Below, piece after piece: positions 16,538 through 24,812 of a stretch of DNA of 64,000 nucleotides; positions within the stretch are counted from its first letter, which is position 1, and every line of letters begins with the position of its first letter. The translations under genes were made by a program, and so were the position numbers. This DNA comes from Luteolibacter sp. SL250 (lineage in GTDB: Bacteria > Verrucomicrobiota > Verrucomicrobiia > Verrucomicrobiales > Akkermansiaceae): the NCBI RefSeq assembly GCF_026625605.1, contig NZ_CP113054.1:4278001-4342000 (forward strand), written 5' to 3'. The notes beneath the pieces were generated by a model. It made no database searches. It saw only the letters and a list, made by a program, of their open reading frames with translations, and was not told the origin of the DNA.

Positions 16538-17257
16538 TCAGCGGCGGACGGCGAGGTTCCGGCGGAAAATGGGATTGGAGTCGGACTCGAAGATCTTGGA
16601 GAAGGGCGTGCTCTTCAGGTAATCCATCGACTTCGCGGGCATGCTGTAAAACTCCGCCGCAAACGCGATCACCGCGTCGGGATAGTTGTCCACGCTGCCT
16701 CCGCCGGATCCATCCGGAGAAGTGATGCGGCCTTTCGAGGACGCCTTCGCTTCCAGTTCATCCCTTGAGCCGGTGTAGGTGAGCTGGAGGCATTTCACCA
16801 TGAACAGACCACCTTCGATCGCTTTGATGTCTTCCGCGAAAAGGGGGTCATTCAGACGGCGTGCCATCGGCTGGACCACATAGTCCTTGCCCGGGCTGCC
16901 TTGAGCCTTCGCCATGGCTTTCAGGGTGCCATCCGGCCGTTGGTCCGCCGGATCACCACGGTACTGGTAGACGAAGATCGCCTCCCCCGGCTTGTAGGAT
17001 GACTCGATCCAGTCGTATCCCTTTTCAAATCCGTTGTCGTATTTGGAGGATTCCCGGTCGCGGACGGTGGTCATCTCGCGCTCGAGCGTGGATGCCAGAC
17101 GATCCGCCTCCTGCACGTTGATCGCCTTGCGGATACCGGTGGCGGCGGGACCGAAGACATACATGAAGCCGGTGAGCAGCACGGCGAGCACGCCGATCGC
17201 GATCACGGTTTCCAGCAGGGTAAAGCCGGATTTTTTGGCCATAGGTTGGGTTTTCAT
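16538..17257 (-). CDS. Verru_Chthon cassette protein B-like pseudopilin
   Basis: A 239-residue protein with a prepilin leader MKTQPMAKKSG then FTLLETVIAIGVLAVLLTG, giving a predicted cut between Gly and Phe. The glutamate at +5, needed for pilin assembly, is present. The soluble part starts near NVQEADRLASTLEREM and has a Gly/Ser-rich loop (SPDGSGGGSVDNYPD). It resembles the B member of the cassette. It sits between D and C in one tight operon. Confidence 0.82.
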   Translation of the reverse strand: MKTQPMAKKSGFTLLETVIAIGVLAVLLTGFMYVFGPAATGIRKAINVQEADRLASTLEREMTTVRDRESSKYDNGFEKGYDWIESSYKPGEAIFVYQYRGDPADQRPDGTLKAMAKAQGSPGKDYVVQPMARRLNDPLFAEDIKAIEGGLFMVKCLQLTYTGSRDELEAKASSKGRITSPDGSGGGSVDNYPDAVIAFAAEFYSMPAKSMDYLKSTPFSKIFESDSNPIFRRNLAVRR

Positions 17258-17265
17258 GAACAGAT

Positions 17266-17955
17266 TCAGAAATTTTTGACGTCGCTGGGCAGATTCATCT
17301 GCTCCGGGCTGCGGAATACGGAAGTGCGCCCGTTGCGCCAGACCACGAATCCTCCGAAGTCGCGCTTGGTGGAGGCGGTGACCACCGGCTTGGGATCCCC
17401 CGGATTGCGGGCACCGGTGCCGATGACGAAGCTGGCGCCGGGAGTGGCGCAGATGCCTTCACCGTTGAATTCATAGTAGAGGTACTCCCCTTGGAACGTG
17501 CGGTTCACATTGCTCAAGGTCATCTGCTCCAGAGTACCACCCGCACCGGAATGATCCTTCGTGCTGAAAGCGCGGCTGAAGTATGTCTGGTCCGGCAGGA
17601 ACAGCGCCCGGCCGGCCACCACCCAGTTATCCGTCTCCGGCAGCCCGCTGTCATCCAGCTCCTCATAAACCACGAACATGCGGCGGAGGTAGTTGTCGCG
17701 GTTCTTCGGGTCGGAAACGTCAATCAGAACACGCGAGCGGGTCCGCTTGCTGACCGCCGCGGCCCGGGCCTCATCAAAAACGGCTTCCGCCGTCGCCACT
17801 CCGGTCCCCGTACCTTTCCCCCCCAGAACCCCACCCACGCCGATGGCAGCTACGGTCATCAGGATGGAAATGATGGCGATCACCGCCAGGAGCTCGATGA
17901 GCGAGAATCCCCGTGATCGGCACGACGGGGAGGTTTTCGGGAATCCAAATTGCAT
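17266..17955 (-). CDS. Verru_Chthon cassette protein D-like pseudopilin
   Basis: A 229-residue protein, first of the three-gene set. The leader SCRSRG then FSLIELLAVIAIISILMTV has the canonical processing site and Glu5. The following GspH-like segment (FDEARAAAVSKRTRSRVLID) and the terminal FVVWRNGRTSVFRSPEQMN agree with the D family. No gene like the large A protein of the cassette is present on either side: upstream is a divergent lipoprotein, downstream is rnpB. Confidence 0.82.
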   Translation of the reverse strand: MQFGFPKTSPSCRSRGFSLIELLAVIAIISILMTVAAIGVGGVLGGKGTGTGVATAEAVFDEARAAAVSKRTRSRVLIDVSDPKNRDNYLRRMFVVYEELDDSGLPETDNWVVAGRALFLPDQTYFSRAFSTKDHSGAGGTLEQMTLSNVNRTFQGEYLYYEFNGEGICATPGASFVIGTGARNPGDPKPVVTASTKRDFGGFVVWRNGRTSVFRSPEQMNLPSDVKNF

Positions 17956-18218
17956 GGGGTTTTAGCAGGGTTTTGCTCGGAATATGGTCGGATGAAAGCG
18001 GAATTACAAGGGCAAATGTAAATACATAATAATACACGACCCATGGCACTCCGGAGAACGGACGCACGACAGCCGGAGTACGGCAGCCATGAAATCCACT
18101 TCCATGTCCGCATAGGAAACCCGAGTCGAACCAAGGCTGTCAATGCGCCTGAGCACGGCAATCAAAATTCTTTGAAAAAATCGTCGAATACCCGCCGGGA
18201 ACGGCGAGTCTTATTCTC

Positions 18219-19175
18219 ATGAAGCAAACCCTTCGCCGCTTGGCTGCCGCCGCAGCCGGACTCACCGCCGCAGTGCTCGTCAGTTCCTGCGCCTACGATC
18301 CCTATTACTCCGATGGCTACGGCGGTGGCTATTCCAGCGGATCCTACTCCACTTCCGTCTTCATCAGCACCGGCGACCCGCGCTGGGGGTATGACCCCTA
18401 CTGCCACAGCTACTACGACTATCACCGCCGGGCGTATTACGATCCCTTCCTCTACGGCTACTACCCGGTCGGATTCCGGCCACCGATCGTTTATGGGGTG
18501 CCGCACCCCCACGGCTGGCGCCCGGGCAGCCGTTACTGTCCGCCACCGAGCCGGGTGAGAACCCACACGCTCTCCGGCTACCAGAACCGGGAGTCCCTCT
18601 ACCGCCGCAGCAACTTCTCGTGGGCGAACGAGGTCAGGCAGCGTGATTCGGGATCGAGGTTCCAGCCCGGTTCCGACTATGGCCGCGGCCGCTCCGGCGG
18701 GTTTGACCGCAGCCGGTCGGACAATGACCGCAGGGACTTCGGACGTGGCAACGTCCCCGTCCAGCGCCAGTTCCCCGGAGCGGACAACGACCGTGGACGC
18801 GGCCCGGGCCGGGACAGCTCACCCTTTGTCCGCCCGCCACAGCGGGACTCCTCGGGCTTCGGACGTCCGGACCGGGATGGCGGTTTCCGTCGCCCGGATG
18901 CCCCGGACCGTTCCCAGTTCCGGCCCCAGATCCGCCAACAGGCACCGGAGCGCCCGCAGTTCCGCCCGCAGGCACCGGAGCGGCCCCAGTTCCGTTCCGA
19001 AAGATCCCGTGAAAGCAGCCGCCCGACCCCATCCGGATTCAACAACCCGGTGAGGCTGGCACCTGACCGCCCCGCTCCTCCGCAGCGCCAAGCTCCCAGT
19101 TTCCAGCGGGAAAGCCGCCAACAGGCGCCATCCGGCGGTGACGGCGGACGCAGCGGTGGATTCCGCCGCGACTGA
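18219..19175 (+). CDS. Tyr/Gly- and Pro/Arg/Gln-rich lipoprotein
   Basis: A 318-residue protein with a lipoprotein signal (LTAAVLVSSC, Cys at about residue 25). The mature N-terminal third is rich in Tyr and Gly (YDPYYSDGYGGGYSSGS). The rest is low-complexity and very basic, Arg/Pro/Gln/Ser-rich, with tandem QFRPQAPER-like repeats at about residues 228-265. It is probably disordered and associated with the outer membrane or cell wall. No catalytic motif is visible and no function is proposed. It is divergent from the pseudopilin operon. Confidence 0.75.
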   Translation: MKQTLRRLAAAAAGLTAAVLVSSCAYDPYYSDGYGGGYSSGSYSTSVFISTGDPRWGYDPYCHSYYDYHRRAYYDPFLYGYYPVGFRPPIVYGVPHPHGWRPGSRYCPPPSRVRTHTLSGYQNRESLYRRSNFSWANEVRQRDSGSRFQPGSDYGRGRSGGFDRSRSDNDRRDFGRGNVPVQRQFPGADNDRGRGPGRDSSPFVRPPQRDSSGFGRPDRDGGFRRPDAPDRSQFRPQIRQQAPERPQFRPQAPERPQFRSERSRESSRPTPSGFNNPVRLAPDRPAPPQRQAPSFQRESRQQAPSGGDGGRSGGFRRD

Positions 19176-19187
19176 CGGGGAGCCAGG

Positions 19188-19940
19188 CTATACTCCCCCG
19201 GATTTGATCTTCCTCGCCTCCCTCCGTTCCCGCTCACGGCGGAGGGTGGCGATGGTCACCGGTGGCCGCAGCAGCCAAAGCCCCATGAAAAACCCGGCCA
19301 TGCCTCCACCGAAGTGACAGGCGTGGCCGATGCTGTATCCCTGCCCGGCAAGCCCGGCGTCAGTGAACACCTGCACCACTTTCGTGAATCCGGGAATGTC
19401 AGGATTCAGATCCACGAGGGCGAGAATGAGCTCCGCCACCATGACGCCGATGCCCAGCGTCCGGGCGGAAACCGGGATGGGCCACATCTTCGAGTCCGGT
19501 GACAGGGTGGTCAGCAGGATGAGAAGGGCCACGCAGCCGCCGGAAATCCCCACCAGCGGCCCGCCGTCATCCATCATCAGGTGCGCCAATCCGCCGCCGA
19601 TGACCCCGGCGGCCAGGGTTTTCACGACCCTCCCCTTCCCCAGCACGTGTTCCACCCGCGCTCCGATCATCACGATGCACAGGCAGTTGATCCCCACGTG
19701 CAGCAGGCCGCCATGGAACAACCCGTAGCTCAACAACTGCCACACCTCTCCGTCCGAGACTCCGCTCCGGCTGAGCCCGAATTTCTGGAAGATCCACGGC
19801 AGCCCCTCATGCCCACCGGCGATGGAGACCAGCACCTGCACGGCGACCAGGAAAAAGACCACCCCCCATGAGGCACGCGCCGACAAGATCGATCTCAGCC
19901 GGTGCCTCAGTTCCGAAAAGTACACACCGCAGCATCGCAT
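19188..19940 (-). CDS. Rhomboid-family intramembrane serine protease
   Basis: A 250-residue polytopic protein with about six helices. The helix-2 motif QLLSYGLFHGGLLHVGIN carries the oxyanion-hole histidine and asparagine (H..xN). The nucleophile motif is GISGG (Ser near residue 131). The catalytic histidine lies in HACHFGGGMAGFFMG near the C-terminus. It should cleave membrane-spanning substrates within the bilayer. A basic cytoplasmic tail (RRERERREARKIKSG) ends it. It follows nuoC by 45 bases, but a functional link is not expected. Confidence 0.9.
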   Translation of the reverse strand: MRCCGVYFSELRHRLRSILSARASWGVVFFLVAVQVLVSIAGGHEGLPWIFQKFGLSRSGVSDGEVWQLLSYGLFHGGLLHVGINCLCIVMIGARVEHVLGKGRVVKTLAAGVIGGGLAHLMMDDGGPLVGISGGCVALLILLTTLSPDSKMWPIPVSARTLGIGVMVAELILALVDLNPDIPGFTKVVQVFTDAGLAGQGYSIGHACHFGGGMAGFFMGLWLLRPPVTIATLRRERERREARKIKSGGV

Positions 19941-19985
19941 TTCGGTGTGGGGTTGGAAACAGGAATCGCTCCGTGGACAACCGCA

Positions 19986-20555
19986 TCAGTCGATGACGCG
20001 GGCACGCGGCTCACGGCGGATGACATCCGCGGCGCCCGCGCTGGTGACGAACGGCCCGCCCTCCAGCGGAGCCACGCCGGTGAACGCCACATCCGGCATG
20101 TCCGTCGGACGTCCAGCGAGCGGAAAATCCTTCCGCAGCGGGAAGAACGGGTAGCCCTCCCACATGAGGATGCGCTTCATGTTCGGGTGCCCGGAAAAGC
20201 GGATGCCCATCATATCCCACACCTCGCGCTCATGCCAGTCGGCACCCGCCCAGATGTCCACGGCGCTGGGGACTTCCTCGTCCTCGCTGACCTTCGCCTT
20301 TACCCGCAGGTGCCGGGCGTCGTCCAGGGTGGCGAGTTCATAGACGACCTCGAAACGGGGATCGTCACCGAAGTGGTCGATGCTGGAAATGTCCAGCACC
20401 AGCTCATAACCGAGGTCATCCCGGCATTTCCCGAGGACGGAGTGGAGATCCGCCAATGCGACATGGAGGGTGGTTTCGCCCCGGAACTCGGTGATTCCAG
20501 CGACTTTCGCTCCGAAAACTTCGTTGAGCTTCGCGGTGTCTTCTCCTTTGGCCAT
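19986..20555 (-). CDS. nuoC: NADH-quinone oxidoreductase subunit C
   Basis: A 189-residue 30-kDa subunit of respiratory complex I. Characteristic parts are YELVLDISSIDHFGDDPRFEV-like strands, then RVKAKVSEDEEVPSAVDIW and the signature DWHEREVWDMMGIRFSGHP...RILMWEG. It is a stand-alone NuoC rather than a NuoCD fusion. It lies 30 bases after nuoB. The remaining complex I genes are not in the window. Confidence 0.93.
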   Translation of the reverse strand: MAKGEDTAKLNEVFGAKVAGITEFRGETTLHVALADLHSVLGKCRDDLGYELVLDISSIDHFGDDPRFEVVYELATLDDARHLRVKAKVSEDEEVPSAVDIWAGADWHEREVWDMMGIRFSGHPNMKRILMWEGYPFFPLRKDFPLAGRPTDMPDVAFTGVAPLEGGPFVTSAGAADVIRREPRARVID

Positions 20556-20585
20556 TTCGTTGGAAAGTTTCTCGTTCGGGGGAAA

Positions 20586-21122
20586 TCAGGCCATCTCCTC
20601 GATCATCGAGCGCTTCTGGTCCTCGACGGCGCTTTCGCCCTCGATCTTCCGTTGCAGGCGCATCATGCCTTCGATGAGGGCCTCCGGCCGCGGCGGGCAG
20701 CCCGAAATATACACGTCCACCGGGATGAGCTGGTCGATGCCCTGGAGCACCGCGTAGCTGCGGTACATCCCGCCGCTGGAAGCGCAGGCACCCATGGCGA
20801 TGCACCACTTCGGCTCCGGCATCTGGTCCCAGACGCGCTTCACGGCGAGCGCCATCTTGTAGGTCACCGTGCCGGCGACGATCATCACGTCACTCTGGCG
20901 CGGGGAAAAACGCATGACCTCCATGCCGAAGCGGGAGATGTCAAAGCGGCTGGAGGCGGTCGCCATCAGCTCGATGGCGCAGCAGGCCAGGCCCATCGGC
21001 ATCGGCCACAGCGAGTTCTTCCGCATCCAGTTCATCGCCGCATCCAACTGGGTGAAGATGACGTTGCCCTCGATCTTCGAATCATAGGCGGCATGAGCGA
21101 TCGAGGAGGAGTCGGTAACCAT
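20586..21122 (-). CDS. nuoB: NADH-quinone oxidoreductase subunit B
   Basis: A 178-residue complex I subunit that binds the terminal cluster N2. The ligand cysteines are visible in [10 protein letters not shown] (two adjacent), MGACASSGG and [30 protein letters not shown] is the conserved quinone-site region. It starts a two-gene unit with nuoC. A CRP-like palindrome stands 55-72 bases upstream of its ATG. Confidence 0.95.
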   Translation of the reverse strand: MVTDSSSIAHAAYDSKIEGNVIFTQLDAAMNWMRKNSLWPMPMGLACCAIELMATASSRFDISRFGMEVMRFSPRQSDVMIVAGTVTYKMALAVKRVWDQMPEPKWCIAMGACASSGGMYRSYAVLQGIDQLIPVDVYISGCPPRPEALIEGMMRLQRKIEGESAVEDQKRSMIEEMA

Positions 21123-21176
21123 AGCGGGACGGGATCGCGGTCACTCTGCCCACGGCAGGCGGTTGCCTCAAGTGGA

Positions 21177-21194
21177 TTGTGAAATTTTTCACAA
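21177..21194. promoter_or_regulatory. CRP/FNR-like palindromic operator upstream of nuoBC
   Basis: TTGTGAAATTTTTCACAA has perfect 8-base arms. It fits the TGTGA-N6-TCACA site of CRP-type regulators exactly. It lies in the divergent gap between nuoB (ATG at 21122) and the signal-peptidase-like gene (ATG at 21260). The same 18 bases occur upstream of actA. Confidence 0.7.
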
Positions 21195-21259
21195 GCTGCG
21201 ATGGGCGGTCGTTCCGGTTTCCCTTGTGGGTAGCGGCTCCCGTTCCGCAGGATGTGGGT

Positions 21260-21826
21260 ATGCACCCCTCCCCCACCCGTCCCCGCAGGACGCTTGTCAC
21301 CGCCGTGGTGATCTTCCTGGTAGTGCTGTGCATGGTGCTCTACATCACCCGAGAAACCGGCTGGTGGGGAGGCCATCTGAATGGCAGCCGGGAAATGCAC
21401 CCCACCATCCAGCACGGTGACCTGATCCTCACCACCAATTTCAGCGGCGGCATCAACTCCGTCGAGAGGGGTTGGATCGTCAAATACACCCACCTCGACC
21501 ACATCCCGGATGATTCCAGCCAGTGGCTGATGGGCAGGATCGTCGCAAAGCCGGGCGACAAGGTGAGCGTGCGGGACGGCGTGATCTGGATCAACGGGGT
21601 GAAACATGATGCCGGAGGCGGTCCCGCGAAAGGCCCGCCGCCTCCAGTGAAGGATCCGTATCCCCTACGGGTGACGTTTCCGCTGGTGGTACCGGACAAC
21701 CACGTTTTTATCCTGGGGGATAATCCGCGCAATGTGCTGGACAGCAGGTCGCTGGGTCCCATCCGCATTGGGGCGATCCACCAACGGGTGGTTTATCATC
21801 CCGAGAACGATCCCAAAAACCGATGA
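21260..21826 (+). CDS. Signal peptidase I homolog lacking the catalytic dyad
   Basis: A 188-residue protein with one N-terminal helix (TLVTAVVIFLVVLCMVLYI) and an S26 fold. Box B reads EMHPTIQHGDLIL, where active enzymes have SMxPT; the catalytic serine position is Glu. Box D reads GRIVAKPGDKV against KRxVGxPGD, so the catalytic lysine position is Gly. Box E (GDNPRNVLDSRSLGPI) is well kept. It is probably not a peptidase, unless unusual residues serve. Its stop overlaps the ATG of the next gene by four bases. Confidence 0.8.
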   Translation: MHPSPTRPRRTLVTAVVIFLVVLCMVLYITRETGWWGGHLNGSREMHPTIQHGDLILTTNFSGGINSVERGWIVKYTHLDHIPDDSSQWLMGRIVAKPGDKVSVRDGVIWINGVKHDAGGGPAKGPPPPVKDPYPLRVTFPLVVPDNHVFILGDNPRNVLDSRSLGPIRIGAIHQRVVYHPENDPKNR

Positions 21827-22695
21827 CCGTCCGCACCCGCTTCGCTCCCAGCCCGACGGGAAAGCTGCACCTCGGCCACGCGATGGCCGCGTGGGTGGCG
21901 AAGGCGCTGGCGGACGCGCACGGCGGCGTCTTCTTGCTGCGCCATGAGGACATCGACCTGACCCGCGTACGGGAGGAATACTACGGCGGCATCGAGGAGG
22001 ACCTGCGGTGGCTGGGGCTGGACTGGCAGGGCGCTCCCCTGCGCCAGACCGCACGTATCCCGGCCTATGATGCGGCGCTGGAGCGGCTGAAGGACATGGA
22101 GGTGGTCTATCCATGCTTCTGCACCCGGCGGGAGATCCATGAGATGGGTGCCCCGCAAGGACCGGAGGGTCCCATCTACCCGGGCACCTGCCGGGAGCTG
22201 CCTGCGGAGATCCGCGATGAAAAGCTCTCCTCCGGCCTTTCCCACGCCTGGCGGCTGGATGCCGGAAAGGCGGCGTGCCGCGCGGGGCGGCGGCTCACCT
22301 TCAATGACCTGATGCACGGCGTGGCCGTGGTGGATGAGGACTTGCTGGGGGATGTGGTGCTGGCGCGGAAGGACATCGGCACGGCCTACCATCTCGCGGT
22401 GGTGGTGGATGATGCCTTTCAAGAAATCACCCATGTGACGCGCGGAGAGGATCTCCTCCACTCCACCCATGTCCACCGCCTGCTGCAGGAGCTGCTGGGA
22501 CTGCCGGAGCCGGTCTATCTCCACCACCCGCTGGTGCTGGACGAAAGCGGCAAGCGGCTGGCGAAGCGCCATGACGCGCTGGCCATCGCCGCGATGAGGG
22601 ATGCCGGGGTGTCCCCGGAGGAAATCCTTCCGCGGATTCAGGATCCGGCGGTGATCCGGGCGATCACGGCGTCCACCACCTCCGGCAGCGTCTGA
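21823..22695 (+). CDS. gluQ: Glutamyl-queuosine tRNA(Asp) synthetase
   Basis: A 290-residue class I synthetase-like enzyme without an anticodon-binding domain, the length expected for GluQRS. RFAPSPTGKLHLGHA carries the HIGH-type motif (HLGH), and KRLAKRHD is the KMSKS equivalent. A zinc site is suggested by CFC (residues about 97-99) and YPGTC. It attaches glutamate to queuosine at position 34 of tRNA-Asp. The final 58 bases overlap the convergent gluconokinase gene. Confidence 0.93.
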   Translation: MTVRTRFAPSPTGKLHLGHAMAAWVAKALADAHGGVFLLRHEDIDLTRVREEYYGGIEEDLRWLGLDWQGAPLRQTARIPAYDAALERLKDMEVVYPCFCTRREIHEMGAPQGPEGPIYPGTCRELPAEIRDEKLSSGLSHAWRLDAGKAACRAGRRLTFNDLMHGVAVVDEDLLGDVVLARKDIGTAYHLAVVVDDAFQEITHVTRGEDLLHSTHVHRLLQELLGLPEPVYLHHPLVLDESGKRLAKRHDALAIAAMRDAGVSPEEILPRIQDPAVIRAITASTTSGSV

Positions 22696-23156
22696 TCGAT
22701 CGGGACGACGATCACGTCCGTCTCATTCTCCGTGGGTTCCTCCAGTGCCTCGAACTGGGTGACCAGCATCTGCGGCTTGAAGAAATGCCCCGCGCGCGCC
22801 TGCATGCGGCCGAGGATGAGGTCATGGCTCCCCTTCAGGTAGATGAACGTGAGCTCCGGATTCCCCTCCCGCAGGCGGTCGCGGTAGCGTGCCTTCAGCG
22901 CGGAGCAGACGATGAACGAATAGGCGTTCGTGCGCTTCATGGCGAAGGCGGCGTCATTCAGGGCGGTGAGCCATGGCGCGCGGTCGTCGTCGTTGAGGGA
23001 CTGGCCGGAGGACATCTTGAGGATGTTCGCCCGCGGGTGGAGGAAATCGCCGTCGAGCACCGCGCCGCCCGTTTTCCGCGCCACCTCGGAAGCCACCACG
23101 GATTTTCCGCTGCCGGAAACCCCCATCACCACGAAGACCCTGTTCGTCGATTCCAT
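22638..23156 (-). CDS. gntK: Gluconokinase
   Basis: The start is ATG 23156 (MESTNRVFVVMGVSGSGKS). The 172-residue P-loop kinase has the Walker A GVSGSGKS, the GDFLHPRANILKMSSGQSLNDDDR substrate loop typical of thermoresistant gluconokinases, FIVCSALKARYRDRLR, and YLKGSHDLILGRMQARAGHFF as the lid region. It phosphorylates gluconate to 6-phosphogluconate. Its 3' end is antisense to the end of gluQ. Confidence 0.93.
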   Translation of the reverse strand: MESTNRVFVVMGVSGSGKSVVASEVARKTGGAVLDGDFLHPRANILKMSSGQSLNDDDRAPWLTALNDAAFAMKRTNAYSFIVCSALKARYRDRLREGNPELTFIYLKGSHDLILGRMQARAGHFFKPQMLVTQFEALEEPTENETDVIVVPIDQTLPEVVDAVIARITAGS

Positions 23157-23211
23157 CGGGGAGGAAAGTCCGCGTTTGTCCGCGGTTAGGCAAGTAGGCA
23201 AATCATGAGGG

Positions 23212-23241
23212 GTAGCGAAGGTCGTGAGACCTTCGGCTGGG
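23212..23241 (+). repeat. REP-like family 1 element
   Basis: GTAGCG head, arms GAAGGTC/GACCTTC with loop GTGA, tail CGGCTGGG. It stands in the gap upstream of gluconokinase and pairs with an inverted copy 45 bases further on. Confidence 0.85.
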
Positions 23242-23286
23242 GGGAAGTCCGCGGGGGACTGGAGCGGATTTGCCAGGAGATCGACG

Positions 23287-23316
23287 CCCCGCCGAATCTC
23301 TCACGAGATTCGCTAC
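23287..23316 (-). repeat. REP-like family 1 element, inverted
   Basis: Minus-strand reading: GTAGCG, arms GAATCTC/GAGATTC with loop GTGA, tail CGGCGGGG. It shares head, loop and tail with the partner at 23212, while the middle stem pairs are replaced by other complementary pairs. Confidence 0.85.
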
Positions 23317-23328
23317 CCCTCGCACGCC

Positions 23329-23643
23329 TCACTCGAAATCAAACGACCTGCGTGGCTTCTGCCGCAGCGGGAACCGGCCGCCCATCGCCTGGCGGATGGG
23401 ATCGAAGACGGCATCCATGCCGACTTCCTTGATGACGTTCACCTGGGCCATCAGCTCGCCCAGGCGGCCTTTGGGAAATCCACGTTCCTTGAACCACGCG
23501 AGATATTCCGGCGGCAGGTCCATGATGGGAACCCCGGCGGGCGGGTATTCCCTGATCCCGAATTTCCCGAAGGGCATCCGGGTGCGGCCGATCTCCGCCA
23601 GAAGGTTCCGGAACTCCTCGCGGTCAAGGTCGATGGGATCCAT
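23329..23643 (-). CDS. DUF3820 family protein
   Basis: A 104-residue soluble protein. The signature MPFGKFGIREYPPAGVPIMDLPPEYLAWF is the DUF3820 pattern (small proteins once called putative quorum-sensing-regulated virulence factors). Charged helices follow (FPKGRLGELMAQVNVIKEVG). It begins 25 bases after the ctaC stop and may be the last gene of the respiratory operon, though no respiratory role is known for the family. Confidence 0.85.
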   Translation of the reverse strand: MDPIDLDREEFRNLLAEIGRTRMPFGKFGIREYPPAGVPIMDLPPEYLAWFKERGFPKGRLGELMAQVNVIKEVGMDAVFDPIRQAMGGRFPLRQKPRRSFDFE

Positions 23644-23668
23644 CGCGGAGGACCGGGAGGAAAGCCGC

Positions 23669-24547
23669 TTACTGCGCGGGGGCTGGAGCTGGAGCCGCCG
23701 GTTGCGGTTCGACCGGAGCGGGCTGCGGGGCCGGGGCTGGAGCGGCCTGTTCCGCAGGGGATGCGGGAGCCTTGGCGGCTTGGGCTTTCTGGTTCGCCTC
23801 GAGCGCGGCCTTGGTCTGCTCCTCCGCCCACTTGTCGAAGTCGGCGGCGGGAACCACTTCCATGGTGCCAGTCATGTTGCCGTGACCTTCACCACAGAGC
23901 TGTCCGCAGACGACGAAGGTTTCCAGCGGAGCGATGGGGGTGAACCACATCGGGATCTCCTTCCCGGGGATGGCGTCCTGCTGGATGCGCATCGGGATGA
24001 TGGAGTAGTTGTGGATGACGTCCAGGCTGCCGATGTTGAGGACGGACGGACGGTTGAGAGGAAGCTTCAGCAGCGGCGCGGTGAAGTCGTCCAGGGCGTT
24101 CGGGTCGCTGTAGTCGATGCCGAGCTGGTTGGTGCCGCTGATGAGGGCGGAGTCGATGCGGCCGAACTTGCCGTCAGCGCCGGGATAGTGGTAGGTCCAG
24201 CCGAACTGCCAGCCGACGACGCGGACGCGGTTCGGGTTCTGGCGCTGCACGTGGTCCCACTTGTCGGTGCGGTCCGCCCACAGCGGGAAGGCGAAGCCCA
24301 GGAGGAGCACGGCCTCGATGATGATCACGCCGATCTCAAGGTGGCTGGAAAGGTGGCTGCGGACGCCTTCATAGGATGCCTTCGGGTTGCGCGACTGGCG
24401 GAAGCGGAAGAGGCAGAACAGGAAGAAAATCGTCCAGCCCACACCAAGCGCGATCATGAACCAGTGGACGACATCGATGATGTGGTCCACGTCCGCGCCG
24501 TGGAGGGAGAAGTTTTCTGGAATGCCGAGGAACTTGGAAGGGCTCAT
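23669..24547 (-). CDS. ctaC: Cytochrome c oxidase subunit II
   Basis: A 292-residue subunit with two N-terminal helices (about residues 25-48 and 72-90) and a cupredoxin domain. CuA ligands are visible: the His of DVIHNYS and the CGQLCGEGHGNM cluster (two Cys, Glu carbonyl, His, Met). It accepts electrons from cytochrome c. Unlike caa3 enzymes it has no fused cytochrome domain; the C-terminus is instead an Ala/Pro/Gln-rich tail of about 60 residues. It is placed last among the oxidase genes instead of before ctaD. Confidence 0.94.
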   Translation of the reverse strand: MSPSKFLGIPENFSLHGADVDHIIDVVHWFMIALGVGWTIFFLFCLFRFRQSRNPKASYEGVRSHLSSHLEIGVIIIEAVLLLGFAFPLWADRTDKWDHVQRQNPNRVRVVGWQFGWTYHYPGADGKFGRIDSALISGTNQLGIDYSDPNALDDFTAPLLKLPLNRPSVLNIGSLDVIHNYSIIPMRIQQDAIPGKEIPMWFTPIAPLETFVVCGQLCGEGHGNMTGTMEVVPAADFDKWAEEQTKAALEANQKAQAAKAPASPAEQAAPAPAPQPAPVEPQPAAPAPAPAQ

Positions 24548-24574
24548 GGAAAAGACGAATCGGAATGGGAGAAA

Positions 24575-24799
24575 TCAGGAATGGGTCGTGGACGAGGGGC
24601 GGACGTAGTCGTCCTGCAGCGCCGGATCAAGGCTGGCCTGTTCCCGCCGCATCATGCGCGCCATGAAGAAGATCACGCCGCCGAGGACGGCGAGAATCAC
24701 GATCAACAGGAAGAAGATCGAATACCCTGCGGCATCACCACCACCGGCGGCCATGTTGGCCTGGCAGGTGGCGCACGCGAGCGGAGATTGGAACATCAT
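24575..24799 (-). CDS. Small membrane protein with CxxC-like Cys pair
   Basis: The start is ATG 24799 (or 24796). About 74 residues: a short N-terminus with CATC (SPLACATCQANM), then one helix (YSIFFLLIVILAVLGGVIFFM) and a charged tail. CATC lacks the histidine of a haem site. Its position between two other small oxidase-operon proteins and ctaC suggests an assembly or accessory subunit, possibly for copper (inference). No family is recognised. Confidence 0.7.
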   Translation of the reverse strand: MMFQSPLACATCQANMAAGGGDAAGYSIFFLLIVILAVLGGVIFFMARMMRREQASLDPALQDDYVRPSSTTHS

Positions 24800-24812
24800 G
24801 GCTGTGATGGGG

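Noticed and set aside
23212..23316. Intrinsic terminators of the gluconokinase region
   Set aside because: The two hairpins lack T-runs and share constant heads and tails with elements at 4 kb, so they are better described as repeats, although they may also slow polymerase.
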